Below, in pieces: positions 1 to 14,200 of a DNA stretch of 64,000 nucleotides (within the stretch, counting starts at the first letter, position 1; each line of letters starts with the position of its first letter). The stretch is taken from the NCBI GenBank assembly GCA_963680875.1, contig OY804580.1:116873534-116937533 (forward strand), in the 5' to 3' direction. The notes beneath the pieces are model-generated. The model had not been told where the DNA came from. It saw nothing but the letters and a program-made list of their open reading frames with translations, and did no database searches. Source of the DNA: Bathymodiolus brooksi (lineage: Eukaryota > Mollusca > Bivalvia > Mytilida > Modiolidae). Position numbers and translations under genes: made by a program.

Positions 1-110
1 GTTGTATGTTGTTTCTAACGGACTGTCGAGTATAATCTACATGTCTGTTGTATGTTGTTTCTAACGGACTGTCGAGTATAATATACATGTCTGTTGTATG
101 TTGTTTCTAA

Positions 111-3100
111 CGGACTTGACATGTCAAGTATAATCTACATTTCTGTTGTATGTTGTTTCTAACGGACTGTCGAGTATAATCTACATGTCTGTTGTATGTT
201 GTTTCTAATGGACTGTCGAGTATAATCTACATGTCTGTTGTATGTTGTTTCTAACGGACTGTCGAGTATAATCTACATGTCTGTTGTATGTTGTTTCTAA
301 CGGCCTGTCGAGTATAATCTACATGTCTGTTGTATGTTGTTTCTAACGGACTGTCGAGTATAATCTACATGTCTGTTGTATGTTGTTTCTAACGGACTGT
401 CGAGTATAATCTACATGTCTGTTGTATGTTGTTTCTAACGGACTGTCGAGTATAATCTCCATGTCTGTTGTATGTTGTTTCTAACGGACTGTCGAGTATT
501 ATCTACATGTCTGTTGTATGTTGTTTCTAACGGACTGTCGAGTATAATCTACATGTCTGTTGTATGTTGTTTCTAACGGAATGTCGAGTATAATCTACAT
601 GTCTGTTGTATGTTGTTTCTAACGGACTGTCGAGTATAATCTACATGTCTGTTGTATGTTGTTTCTAACGGACTGTCGAGTATAATCTACATGTCTGTTG
701 TATGTTGTTTCTAACGGACTGTCGAGTATAATATAGATGTCTGTTGTATGTTGTTTCTAACGGACTTGACATGTCAAGTATAATCTACATTTCTGTTGTA
801 TGTTGTTTCTAACGGACTGTCGAGTATAATCTACATGTCTGTTGTATGTTGTTTCTAATGGACTGTCGAGTATAATCTACATGTCTGTTGTATGTTGTTT
901 CTAACGGACTGTCGAGTATAATCTACATGTCTGTTGTATGTTGTTTCTAACGGACTGTCGAGTATAATCTACATGTCTGTTGTATGTTGTTTCTAACGGA
1001 CTGTCGAGTATAATCTACATGTCTGTTGTATGTTGTTTCTAACGGACTGTCGAGTATAATCTACATGTCTGTTGTATGTTGTTTCTAATGGACTGTTGAG
1101 TATAATCTACATGTCTGTTGTATGTTGTTTCTAACGGACTGTCGAGTATAATCTACATGTCTGTTGTATGTTGTTTCTAACGGACTGTCGAGTATAATCT
1201 ACATGTCTGTTGTATGTTGTTTCTAACGGACTGTCGAGTATAATCTACATGTCTGTTGTATGTTGTTTCTAACGGACTGTCAGGTATAATCTACATGTCT
1301 GTTGTATGTTGTTTCTAACGGACTGTCGAGTATAATCTACATGTCTGTTGTATGTTGTTTCTAACGGACTGTCGAGTATAATCTACATGTCTGTTGTATG
1401 TTGTTTCTAACGGACTGTCGAGTATAATCTACATGTCTGCTGTATGTTGTTTCTAACGGACTGTCGAGTATAATCTACATGTCTGTTGTATGTTGTTTCT
1501 AACGGACTGTCGGGTATAATCTACATGTCTGTTGTATGTTGTTTCTAATGGACTGTCGAGTACTACATGTCTGTTGTATGTTGTTTCTAACGGACTGTCG
1601 AGTATAATCTCCATGTCTGTTGTATGTTGTTTCTAACGGACTAGACATGTCAAGTATAATCTACATTTCTGTTGTATGTTGTTTCTAACGGACTGTCGAG
1701 TATAATCTACATTTCTGTTGTATGTTGTTTCTAACGGACTGTCGAGTATAATCTACATGTCTGTTGTATGTTGTTTCTAATGGACTGTCGAGTATAATCT
1801 ACATGTCTGTTGTATGTTGTTTCTAACGGACTGTCGAGTATAATCTACATGTCTGTTGTATGTTGTTTCTAACGGCCTGTCGAGTATAATCTACATGTCT
1901 GTTGTATGTTGTTTCTAACGGACTGTCGAGTATAATCTACATGTCTGTTGTATGTTGTTTCTAACGGACTGTCGAGTATAATCTACATGTCTGTTGTATG
2001 TTGTTTCTAACGGACTGTCGAGTATAATCTCCATGTCTGTTGTATGTTGTTTCTAACGGACTGTCGAGTATAATCTACATGTCTGTTGTATGTTGTTTCT
2101 AACGGACTGTCGAGTATAATCTACATGTCTGTTGTATGTTGTTTCTAACGGACTGTCGAGTATAATCTACATGTCTGTTGTATGTTGTTTCTAACGGACT
2201 GTCGAGTATAATCTACATGTCTGTTGTATGTTGTTTCTAATGGACTGTCGAGTATAATATAGATGTCTGTTGTATGTTGTTTCTAACGGACTTGACATGT
2301 CAAGTATAATCTACATTTCTGTTGTATGTTGTTTCTAACGGACTGTCGAGTATAATCTACATGTCTGTTGTATGTTGTTTCTAACGGACTGTCGAGTATA
2401 ATCTACATGTCTGTTGTATGTTGTTTCTAACGGACTGTCGAGTATAATCTACATGTCTGTTGTATGTTGTTTCTAACGGACTGTCGAGTATAATCTACAT
2501 GTCTGTTGTATGTTGTTTCTAACGACTGTCGAGTATAATCTACATGTCTGTTGTATGTTGTTTCTAATGGACTGTCGAGTATAATCTACATGTCTGTTGT
2601 ATGTTTTTTCTAACGGACTGTCGAGTATAATCTACATGTCTGTTGTATGTTGTTTCTAACGGACTGTCGAGTATAATCTACATGTCTGTTGTATGTTGTT
2701 TCTAATGGACTGTCGAGTATAATCTACATGTCTGTTGTATGTTGTTTCTAATGGACTGTCGAGTATAATCTACATGTCTGTTGTATGTTGTTTCTAACGG
2801 ACTGTCGAGTATAATCTACATGGTCTGTTGTATGTTGTTTCTAACGGACTGTCGAGTATAATCTACATGTCTGTTGTATGTTGTTTCTAACGGACTGTCG
2901 AGTATAATCTACATGTCTGTTGTATGTTGTTTCTAACGGACTGTCGAGTATAATCTACATATCTGTTGTATGTTGTTTCTAGCGGACTGTCGAGTATAAT
3001 CTACATGTCTGTTGTATGTTGTTTCTAACGAACTGTCGAGTATAATCTACATGTCTGTTGTATGTTGTTTCTAATGGACTGTCGAGTATAATCTACATGT

Positions 3101-6100
3101 CTGTTATATGTTGTTTCTAACGAACTGTCGAGTATAATCTACATGGTCTGTTGTATCTAACGGACTGTTGAGTATAATCTCCATGTCTGTTGTATGTTGT
3201 TTCTAACGGACTGTCGAGTATAATCTCCATGTCTGTTGTATGTTGTTTCTAACGGACTATCGAGTATAATCTCTATGTATGTTGTATGTTGTTTCTAACG
3301 GACTGTCGAGTATAATCTACATGTCTGTTGTATGTTGTTTCTAACGGACTGTCGAGTATAATCTACATGTCTGTTGTATGTTGTTTCTAACGGACTGTCG
3401 AGTATAATCTCCATGTCTGTTGTATGTTGTTTCTAATGGACTGTCGAGTATAATCTACATGTCTGTTGTATGTTGTTTCTAACGGACTGTCGAGTATAAT
3501 CTACATGTCTGTTGTATGTTGTTTCTAACGGACTGTCGAGTATAATCTACATGTCTGTTGTATGTTGTTTCTAATGGACTGTCGAATATAATCTACATGT
3601 ATGTTGTATGTTGTTTCTAATGGACTGTCGAGTATAATCTACATGTCTGTTGTATGTTGTTTCTAACGGACTGTCGAGTATAATCTCCATGTCTGTTGTA
3701 TGTTGTTTCTAACGGACTGTCGAGTATAATCTACATGTCTGTTGTATGTTGTTTCTAACGGACTGTCAAGTATAATCTACATGTCTGTTGTATGTTGTTT
3801 CTAACGGACTGTCGAGTATAATCTACATGTCTGTTGTATGTTGTTTCTAGCGGACTGTCGAGTATAATCTACATGTCTGTTGTATGTTGTTTCTAACGGA
3901 CTGTCGGGTATAATCTACATGTCTGTTGTATGTTGTTTCTAACGGACTGTCGAGTATAATATACATGTCTGTTGTATGTTGTTTCTAACGGACTTGACAT
4001 GTCAAGTATAATCTACATTTCTGTTGTATGTTGTTTATAACGGACTGTCGAGTATAATCTACATGTCTGTTGTATGTTGTTTCTAATGGACTGTCGAGTA
4101 TAATCTACATGTCTGTTGTATGTTGTTTCTAACGGACTGTCGAGTATAATCTACATGTCTGTTGTATGTTGTTTCTAACGGCCTGTCGAGTATGATCTAC
4201 ATGTCTGTTGTATGTTGTTTCTAACGGACTGTCGAGTATAATCTACATGTCTGTTGTATGTTGTTTCTAACGGACTGTCGAGTATAATCTACATGTCTGT
4301 TGTATGTTGTTTCTAACGGACTGTCGAGTATAATCTCCATGTCTGTTGTATGTTGTTTCTAACGGACTGTCGAGTATAATCTACATGTCTGTTGTATGTT
4401 GTTTCTAACGGACTGTCGAGTATAATCTACATGTCTGTTGTATGTTGTTTCTAACGGAATGTCGAGTATAATCTACATGTCTGTTGTATGTTGTTTCTAA
4501 TGGACTGTCGAGTATAATCTACATGTCTGTTGTATGTTGTTTCTAACGGACTGTCGAGTATAATCTACATGTCTGTTGTATGTTGTTTCTAACGGACTGT
4601 CGAGTATAATATAGATGTCTGTTGTATGTTGTTTCTAACGGACTTGACATGTCAAGTATAATCTACATTTCTGTTGTATGTTGTTTCTAACGGACTGTCG
4701 AGTATAATCTACATGTCTGTTGTATGTTGTTTCTAATGGACTGTCGAGTATAATCTACATGTCTGTTGTATGTTGTTTCTAACGGACTGTCGAGTATAAT
4801 CTACATGTCTGTTGTATGTTGTTTCTAACGGACTGTCGAGTATAATCTACATGTCTGTTGTATGTTGTTTCTAACGGACTGTCGAGTATAATCTACATGT
4901 CTGTTGTATGTTGTTTCTAACGGACTGTCGAGTATAATCTACATGTCTGTTGTATGTTGTTTCTAATGGACTGTTGAGTATAATCTACATGTCTGTTGTA
5001 TGTTGTTTCTAACGGACTGTCGAGTATAATCTACATGTCTGTTGTATGTTGTTTCTAACGGACTGTCGAGTATAATCTACATGTCTGTTGTATGTTGTTT
5101 CTAACGGACTGTCGAGTATAATCTACATGTCTGTTGTATGTTGTTTCTAACGGACTGTCAGGTATAATCTACATGTCTGTTGTATGTTGTTTCTAACGGA
5201 CTGTCGAGTATAATCTACATGTCTGTTGTATGTTGTTTCTAACGGACTGTCGAGTATAATCTACATGTCTGTTGTATGTTGTTTCTAACGGACTGTCGAG
5301 TATAATCTACATGTCTGCTGTATGTTGTTTCTAACGGACTGTCGAGTATAATCTACATGTCTGTTGTATGTTGTTTCTAACGGACTGTCGGGTATAATCT
5401 ACATGTCTGTTGTATGTTGTTTCTAATGGACTGTCGAGTACTACATGTCTGTTGTATGTTGTTTCTAACGGACTGTCGAGTATAATCTCCATGTCTGTTG
5501 TATGTTGTTTCTAACGGACTAGACATGTCAAGTATAATCTACATTTCTGTTGTATGTTGTTTCTAACGGACTGTCGAGTATAATCTACATGTCTGTTGTA
5601 TGTTGTTTCTAATGGACTGTCGAGTATAATCTACATGTCTGTTGTATGTTGTTTCTAACGGACTGTCGAGTATAATCTACATGTCTGTTGTATGTTGTTT
5701 CTAACGGCCTGTCGAGTATAATCTACATGTCTGTTGTATGTTGTTTCTAACGGACTGTCGAGTATAATCTACATGTCTGTTGTATGTTGTTTCTAACGGA
5801 CTGTCGAGTATAATCTCCATGTCTGTTGTATGTTGTTTCTAACGGACTGTCGAGTATAATCTACATGTCTGTTGTATGTTGTTTCTAACGGACTGTCGAG
5901 TATAATCTACATGTCTGTTGTATGTTGTTTCTAACGGACTGTCGAGTATAATCTACATGTCTGTTGTATGTTGTTTCTAACGGACTGTCGAGTATAATCT
6001 ACATGTCTGTTGTATGTTGTTTCTAACGGACTGTCGAGTATAATCTACATGTCTGTTGTATGTTGTTTCTAATGGACTGTCGAGTATAATATAGATGTCT

Positions 6101-9100
6101 GTTGTATGTTGTTTCTAACGGACTTGACATGTCAAGTATAATCTACATTTCTGTTGTATGTTGTTTCTAACGGACTGTCGAGTATAATCTACATGTCTGT
6201 TGTATGTTGTTTCTAACGGACTGTCGAGTATAATCTACATGTCTGTTGTATGTTGTTTCTAACGGACTGTCGAGTATAATCTACATGTCTGTTGTATGTT
6301 GTTTCTAACGGACTGTCGAGTATAATCTACATGTCTGTTGTATGTTGTTTCTAACGACTGTCGAGTATAATCTACATGTCTGTTGTATGTTGTTTCTAAT
6401 GGACTGTCGAGTATAATCTACATGTCTGTTGTATGTTTTTTCTAACGGACTGTCGAGTATAATCTACATGGTCTGTTGTATGTTGTATCTAACGGACTGT
6501 CGAGTATAATCTACATGTCTGTTGTATGTTGTTTCTAACGGACTTTCGAGTATAATCTACATGTCTGTTGTATGTTGTTTCTAACGGACTGTCGAGTATA
6601 ATCTACATGTCTGTTGTATGTTGTTTCTAACGAACTGTCGAGTATAATCTACATGTCTGTTGTATGTTGTTTCTAATGGACTGTCGAGTATAATCTACAT
6701 GTCTGTTATATGTTGTTTCTAACGAACTGTCGAGTATAATCTACATGGTCTGTTGTATCTAACGGACTGTTGAGTATAATCTCCATGTCTGTTGTATGTT
6801 GTTTCTAACGGACTGTCGAGTATAATCTCCATGTCTGTTGTATGTTGTTTCTAACGGACTATCGAGTATAATCTCCATGTATGTTGTATGTTGTTTCTAA
6901 CGGACTGTCGAGTATAATCTACATGTCTGTTGTATGTTGTTTCTAACGGACTGTCGAGTATAATCTACATGTCTGTTGTATGTTGTTTCTAACGGACTGT
7001 CGAGTATAATCTCCATGTCTGTTGTATGTTGTTTCTAATGGACTGTCGAGTATAATCTACATGTCTGTTGTATGTTGTTTCTAACGGACTGTCGAGTATA
7101 ATCTACATGTCTGTTGTATGTTGTTTCTAACGGACTGTCGAGTATATCTACATGTCTGTTGTATGTTGTTTCTAATGGACTGTCGAGTATAATCTACATG
7201 TCTGTTGTATGTTGTTTCTAACGGACTGTCGAGTATAATCTATATGTCTGTTGTATGTTGTTTCTAACGGACTGTCGAGTATAATCTACATGTCTGTTGT
7301 ATGTTGTTTCTAACGGACTGTCGAGTATAATCTACATGTCTGTTGTATGTTGTTTCTAATGGACTGTCGAGTATAATCTACATGTCTGTTGTATGTTGTT
7401 TCTAACGGACTCTCGAGTATAATCTACATGTCTGTTGTATGTTGTTTCTAACGGACTGTCGAGTATTATCTACATGTCTGCTGTATGTTGTTTCTAACGG
7501 ACTGTCGAGTATAATCTACATGTCTGTTGTATGTTGTTTCTAACGGACTGTCGAGTATAATCTACATGTCTGTTGTATGTTGTTTCTAATGGACTGTCGA
7601 GTACTACATTTCTGTTGTATGTTGTTTCTAACGGACTGTCGAGTATAATCTACATGTCTGTTGTATGTTGTTTCTAACGGACTGTCGAGTATAATCTACA
7701 TGTCTGTTGTATGTTGTTTCTAACGGACTGTCGAGTATAATCTACATGTCTGTTGTATGTTGTTTCTAATGGACTGTCGAGTATAATCTACATGTCTGTT
7801 GTATGTTGTTTCTAGCGGACTGTCGAGTATAATCTACATGTCTGTTGTATGTTGTTTCTAATGGACTGTCGAGTATAATCTACATGTCTGTTGTATGTTG
7901 TTTCTAACGGACTGTCGAGTATAATCTACATGTCTGTTGTATGTTGTTTCTAACGGACTGTCGAGTATAATCTACATGTCTGTTGTATGTTGTTTCTAAC
8001 GGACTGTCGAGTATAATCTACATGTCTGTTGTATGTTGTTTCTAATGGACTGTCGAATATAATCTACATGTATGTTGTATGTTGTTTCTAATGGACTGTC
8101 GAGTATAATCTACATGTCTGTTGTATGTTGTTTCTAACGGACTGTCGAGTATAATCTCCATGTCTGTTGTATGTTGTTTCTAACGGACTGTCGAGTATAA
8201 TCTACATGTCTGTTGTATGTTGTTTCTAACGGACTGTCGAGTATAATCTACATGTCTGTTGTATGTTGTTTCTAACGGACTGTCGAGTATAATCTACATG
8301 CCTGTTGTATGTTGTTTCTAGCGGACTGTCGAGTATAATCTACATGTCTGTTGTATGTTGTTTCTAACGGACTGTCGAGTATAATCTACATGTCTGTTGT
8401 ATGTTGTTTCTAACGGACTGTCGAGTATAATATACATGTCTGTTGTATGTTGTTTCTAACGGACTTGACATGTCAAGTATAATCTACATTTCTGTTGTAT
8501 GTTGTTTCTAACGGACTGTCGAGTATAATCTACATGTCTGTTGTATGTTGTTTCTAATGGACTGTCGAGTATAATCTACATGTCTGTTGTATGTTGTTTC
8601 TAACGGACTGTCGAGTATAATCTACATGTCTGTTGTATGTTGTTTCTAACGGCCTGTCGAGTATAATCTACATGTCTGTTGTATGTTGTTTCTAACGGAC
8701 TGTCGAGTATAATCTACATGTCTGTTGTATGTTGTTTCTAACGGACTGTCGAGTATAATCTACATGTCTGTTGTATGTTGTTTCTAACGGACTGTCGAGT
8801 ATAATCTCCATGTCTGTTGTATGTTGTTTCTAACGGACTGTCGAGTATAATCTACATGTCTGTTGTATGTTGTTTCTAACGGACTGTCGAGTATAATCTA
8901 CATGTCTGTTGTATGTTGTTTCTAACGGACTGTCGAGTATAATCTACATGTCTGTTGTATGTTGTTTCTAACGGACTGTCGAGTATAATCTACATGTCTG
9001 TTGTATGTTGTTTCTAACGGACTGTCGAGTATAATCTACATGTCTGTTGTATGTTGTTTCTAACGGACTGTCGAGTATAATATAGATGTCTGTTGTATGT

Positions 9101-10520
9101 TGTTTCTAACGGACTTGACATGTCAAGTATAATCTACATTTCTGTTGTATGTTGTTTCTAACGGACTGTCGAGTATAATCTACATGTCTGTTGTATGTTG
9201 TTTCTAATGGACTGTCGAGTATAATCTACATGTCTGTTGTATGTTGTTTCTAACGGACTGTCGAGTATAATCTACATGTCTGTTGTATGTTGTTTCTAAC
9301 GGACTGTCGAGTATAATCTACATGTCTGTTGTATGTTGTTTCTAACGGACTGTCGAGTATAATCTACATGTCTGTTGTATGTTGTTTCTAACGGACTGTC
9401 GAGTATAATCTACATGTCTGTTGTATGTTGTTTCTAATGGACTGTTGAGTATAATCTACATGTCTGTTGTATGTTGTTTCTAACGGACTGTCGAGTATAA
9501 TCTACATGTCTGTTGTATGTTGTTTCTAACGGACTGTCGAGTATAATCTACATGTCTGTTGTATGTTGTTTCTAACGGACTGTCGAGTATAATCTACATG
9601 TCTGTTGTATGTTGTTTCTAACGGACTGTCAGGTATAATCTACATGTCTGTTGTATGTTGTTTCTAACGGACTGTCGAGTATAATCTACATGTCTGTTGT
9701 ATGTTGTTTCTAACGGACTGTCGGGTATAATCTACATGTCTGTTGTATGTTGTTTCTAATGGACTGTCGAGTACTACATGTCTGTTGTATGTTGTTTCTA
9801 ACGGACTGTCGAGTATAATCTCCATGTCTGTTGTATGTTGTTTCTAACGGACTAGACATGTCAAGTATAATCTACATTTCTGTTGTATGTTGTTTCTAAC
9901 GGACTGTCGAGTATAATCTACATGTCTGTTGTATGTTGTTTCTAATGGACTGTCGAGTATAATCTACATGTCTGTTGTATGTTGTTTCTAACGGACTGTC
10001 GAGTATAATCTACATGTCTATTGTATGTTGTTTCTAACGGCCTGTCGAGTATAATCTACATGTCTGTTGTATGTTGTTTCTAACGGACTGTCGAGTATAA
10101 TCTACATGTCTGTTGTATGTTGTTTCTAACGGACTGTCGAGTATAATCTACATGTCTGTTGTATGTTGTTTCTAACGGACTGTCGAGTATAATCTCCATG
10201 TCTGTTGTATGTTGTTTCTAACGGACTGTCGAGTATAATCTACATGTCTGTTGTATGTTGTTTCTAACGGACTGTCGAGTATAATCTACATGTCTGTTGT
10301 ATGTTGTTTCTAACGGACTGTCGAGTATAATCTACATGTCTGTTGTATGTTGTTTCTAACGGACTGTCGAGTATAATCTACATGTCTGTTGTATGTTGTT
10401 TCTAACGGACTGTCGAGTATAATCTACATGTCTGTTGTATGTTGTTTCTAACGGACTGTCGAGTATAATATAGATGTCTGTTGTATGTTGTTTCTAACGG
10501 ACTTGACATGTCAAGTATAA
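111..10520 (+). repeat. Higher-order repeat section A of the satellite (about 3.9-4.5 kb period)
   Basis: The rare 52-bp variant unit recurs in the same order near 111, 765, 1645, 2295, then 3989, 4640, 5515, 6120, then 8460, 9110, 9850, 10500. The first members of the three sets lie 3,878 and 4,471 bp apart. Other private variants (GTTGAGT, TCAGGTAT, CTCCATG) keep their relative positions. Blocks of about 85-95 monomers were therefore copied as units. Confidence 0.85.
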
Positions 10521-11280
10521 TCTACATTTCTGTTGTATGTTGTTTCTAACGGACTGTCGAGTATAATCTACATGTCTGTTGTATGTTGTTTCTAATGGAC
10601 TGTCGAGTATAATCTACATGTCTGTTGTATGTTGTTTCTAACGGACTGTCGAGTATAATCTACATGTCTGTTGTATGTTGTTTCTAACGGACTGTCGAGT
10701 ATAATCTACATGTCTGTTGTATGTTGTTTCTAACAGACTGTCGAGTATAATCTACATGTCTGTTGTATGTTGTTTCTAACGGACTGTCGAGTATAATCTA
10801 CATGTCTGTTGTATGTTGTTTCTAATGGACTGTTGAGTATAATCTACATGTCTGTTGTATGTTGTTTCTAACGGACTGTCGAGTATAATCTACATGTCTG
10901 TTGTATGTTGTTTCTAACGGACTGTCGAGTATAATCTACATGTCTGTTGTATGTTGTTTCTAACGGACTGTCGAGTATAATCTACATGTCTGTTGTATGT
11001 TGTTTCTAACGGACTGTCAGGTATAATCTACATGTCTGTTGTATGTTGTTTCTAACGGACTGTCGAGTATAATCTACATGTCTGTTGTATGTTGTTTCTA
11101 ACGGACTGTCGAGTATAATCTACATGTCTGTTGTATGTTGTTTCTAACGGACTGTCGAGTATAATCTACATGTCTGCTGTATGTTGTTTCTAACGGACTG
11201 TCGAGTATAATCTACATGTCTGTTGTATGTTGTTTCTAACGGACTGTCGAGTATAATCTACATGTCTGTTGTATGTTGTT

Positions 11281-14200
11281 TCTAATGGACTGTCGAGTAC
11301 TACATGTCTGTTGTATGTTGTTTCTAACAGACTGTCGAGTATAATCTACATGTCTGTTGTATGTTGTTTCTAACGGACGGTCGAGTATAATCTACATGTC
11401 TGTTGTATGTTGTTTCTAACGGACTGTCGAGTATAATCTACATGTCTGTTGTATGTTGTTTCTAACGGACTGTCGAGTATAATCTACATGTCTGTTGTAT
11501 GTTGTTTCTAACGGACTGTCGAGTATAATCTACATGTCTGTTGTATGTTGTTTCTAACGGACTGTCGAGTATAATCTACATGTCTGTTGTATGTTGTTTC
11601 TAACGGACTGTCAGGTATAATCTACATGTCTGTTGTATGTTGTTTCTAACGGACTGTCGAGTATAATCTACATGTCTGTTGTATGTTGTTTCTAACGGAC
11701 TGTCGAGTATAATCTACATGTCTGTTGTATGTTGTTTCTAACGGACTGTCGAGTATAATCTACATGTCTGCTGTATGTTGTTTCTAACGGACTGTCGAGT
11801 ATAATCTACATGTCTGTTGTATGTTGTTTCTAACGGACTGTCGGGTATAATCTACATGTCTGTTGTATGTTGTTTCTAATGGACTGTCGAGTACTACATG
11901 TCTGTTGTATGTTGTTTCTAACGGACTGTCGAGTATAATCTACATGTCTGTTGTATGTTGTTTCTAACGGACTGTCGAGTATAATCTACATGTCTGTTGT
12001 ATGTTGTTTCTAACGGACTGTCGAGTATAATCTACATGTCTGTTGTATGTTGTTTCTAACGGACTGTCGAGTATAATCTACATGTCTGTTGTATGTTGTT
12101 TCTAGCGGACTGTCGAGTATAATCTACATGTCTGTTGTATGTTGTTTCTAATGGACTGTCGAGTATAATCTACATGTCTGTTGTATGTTGTTTCTAACGG
12201 ACTGTCGAGTATAATCTACATGTCTGTTGTATGTTGTTTCTAACGGACTGTCGAGTATTATCTACATGTCTGTTGTATGTTGTTTCTAATGGACTGTCGA
12301 GTATAATCTACATGTCTGTTGTATGTTGTTTCTAATGGACTGTCGAATATAATCTACATGTCTGTTGTATGTTGTTTCTAATGGACTGTCGAGTATAATC
12401 TACATGTCTGTTGTATGTTGTTTCTAACGGACTGTCGAGTATAATCTCCATGTCTGTTGTATGTTGTTTCTAACGGACTGTCGAGTATAATCTACATATC
12501 TGTTGTATGTTGTTTCTAACGGACTGTCGAGTATAATATACATGTATGTTGTATGTTGTTTCTAACGGACTGTCGAGTATAACCTACATGTCTGTTGTAT
12601 GTTGTTTCCAACGGACTGTCGAGTATAATCTACATGTCTGTTGTATGTTGTTTCTAACGGACTGTCGAGTATAATCTACATGTCTGTTGTATGTTGTTTC
12701 TAATGGACTGTCGAGTATAATCTACATGTCTGTTGTATGTTGTTTCTAACGGACTGTCGAGTATAATCTACATGTCTGTAGTATGTTGTTTCTAACGGAC
12801 TGTCGAGTATAATCTACATGTCTGTTGTATGTTGTTTCTCATGGACTGTCGAGTATAATCTACATGTCTGTTGTATGTTGTTTCTAACGGACTGTCGAGT
12901 ATAATCTACATGTCTGTTGTATGTTGTTTCTAACGGACTGTCGAGTATAATCTACATGTCTGTTGTATGTTGTTTCTAACGGACTGTCGAGTATAATCTA
13001 CATGTCAGTTGTATGTTGTTTCTAACGGAGTGTCCAGTATAATCTACATGTCTGTTGTATGTTGTTTCTAACGGACTGTCGAGTATAATCTACATGGTCT
13101 GTTGTATGTTGTTTCTAACGGACTGTCGAGTATAATCTCCATGTCTGTTGTATGTTGTTTCTAACGGACTGTCGAGTATAATCTCCATGTATGTTGTATG
13201 TTGTTTCTAACGGACTGTCGAGTATAATCTACATGTCTGTTGTATGTTGTTTCTAACGGACTGTCGAGTATAATCTACATGTCTGTTGTATGTTGTTTCT
13301 AACGGACTGTCGAGTATAATCTCCATGTCTGTTGTATGTTGTTTCTAATGGACTGTCGAGTATAATCTACATGTCTGTTTTATGTTGTTTCTAACGGACT
13401 GTCGAGTATAATCTACATGTCTGTTGTATGTTGTTTCTAACGGACTGTCGAGTATAATCTACATGTCTGTTGTATGTTGTTTCTAATGGACTGTCGAGTA
13501 TAATCTACATGTCTGTTGTATGTTGTTTCTAACGGACTTTCGAGTATAATCTACATGTCTGTTGTATGTTGTTTCTAACGGACTGTCAAGTATAATCTAC
13601 ATGTCTGTTGTATGTTGTTTCTAACGGACTGTCGAGTATAATCTACATGTCTGTTGTATGTTGTTTCTAACGGACTGTCGAGTATAATCTACATGTCTGT
13701 TGTATGTTGTTTCTAACGGACTGTCGAGTATAATCTACATGTCTGTTGTATGTTGTTTCTAACGGACTGTCGAGTATAATATACATGTCTGTTGTATGTT
13801 GTTTCTAACGGACTGTCGAGTATAATCTCCATGTCTGTTGTATGTTGTTTCTAACGGACTGTCGAGTATGATCTCCATGTATGTTGTATGTTGTTTCTAA
13901 CGGACTGTCGAGTATAATCTCCATGTATGTTGTATGTTGTTTCTAACGGACTGTCGAGTATAATCTACATGTCTGTTGTATGTTGTTTCTAACGGACTGT
14001 CGAGTATAATCTACATGTCTGTTGTATGTTGTTTCTAACGGACTGTCGAGTATAATCTACATGTCTGTGGTATGTTGTTTCTAACGGACTGTCGAGTATA
14101 ATCTACATGTCTGTTGTATGTTGTTTCTAACGACTGTCGAGTATAATCTACATGTCTGTTGTATGTTGTTTCTAATGGACTGTCGAGTATAATCTACATG

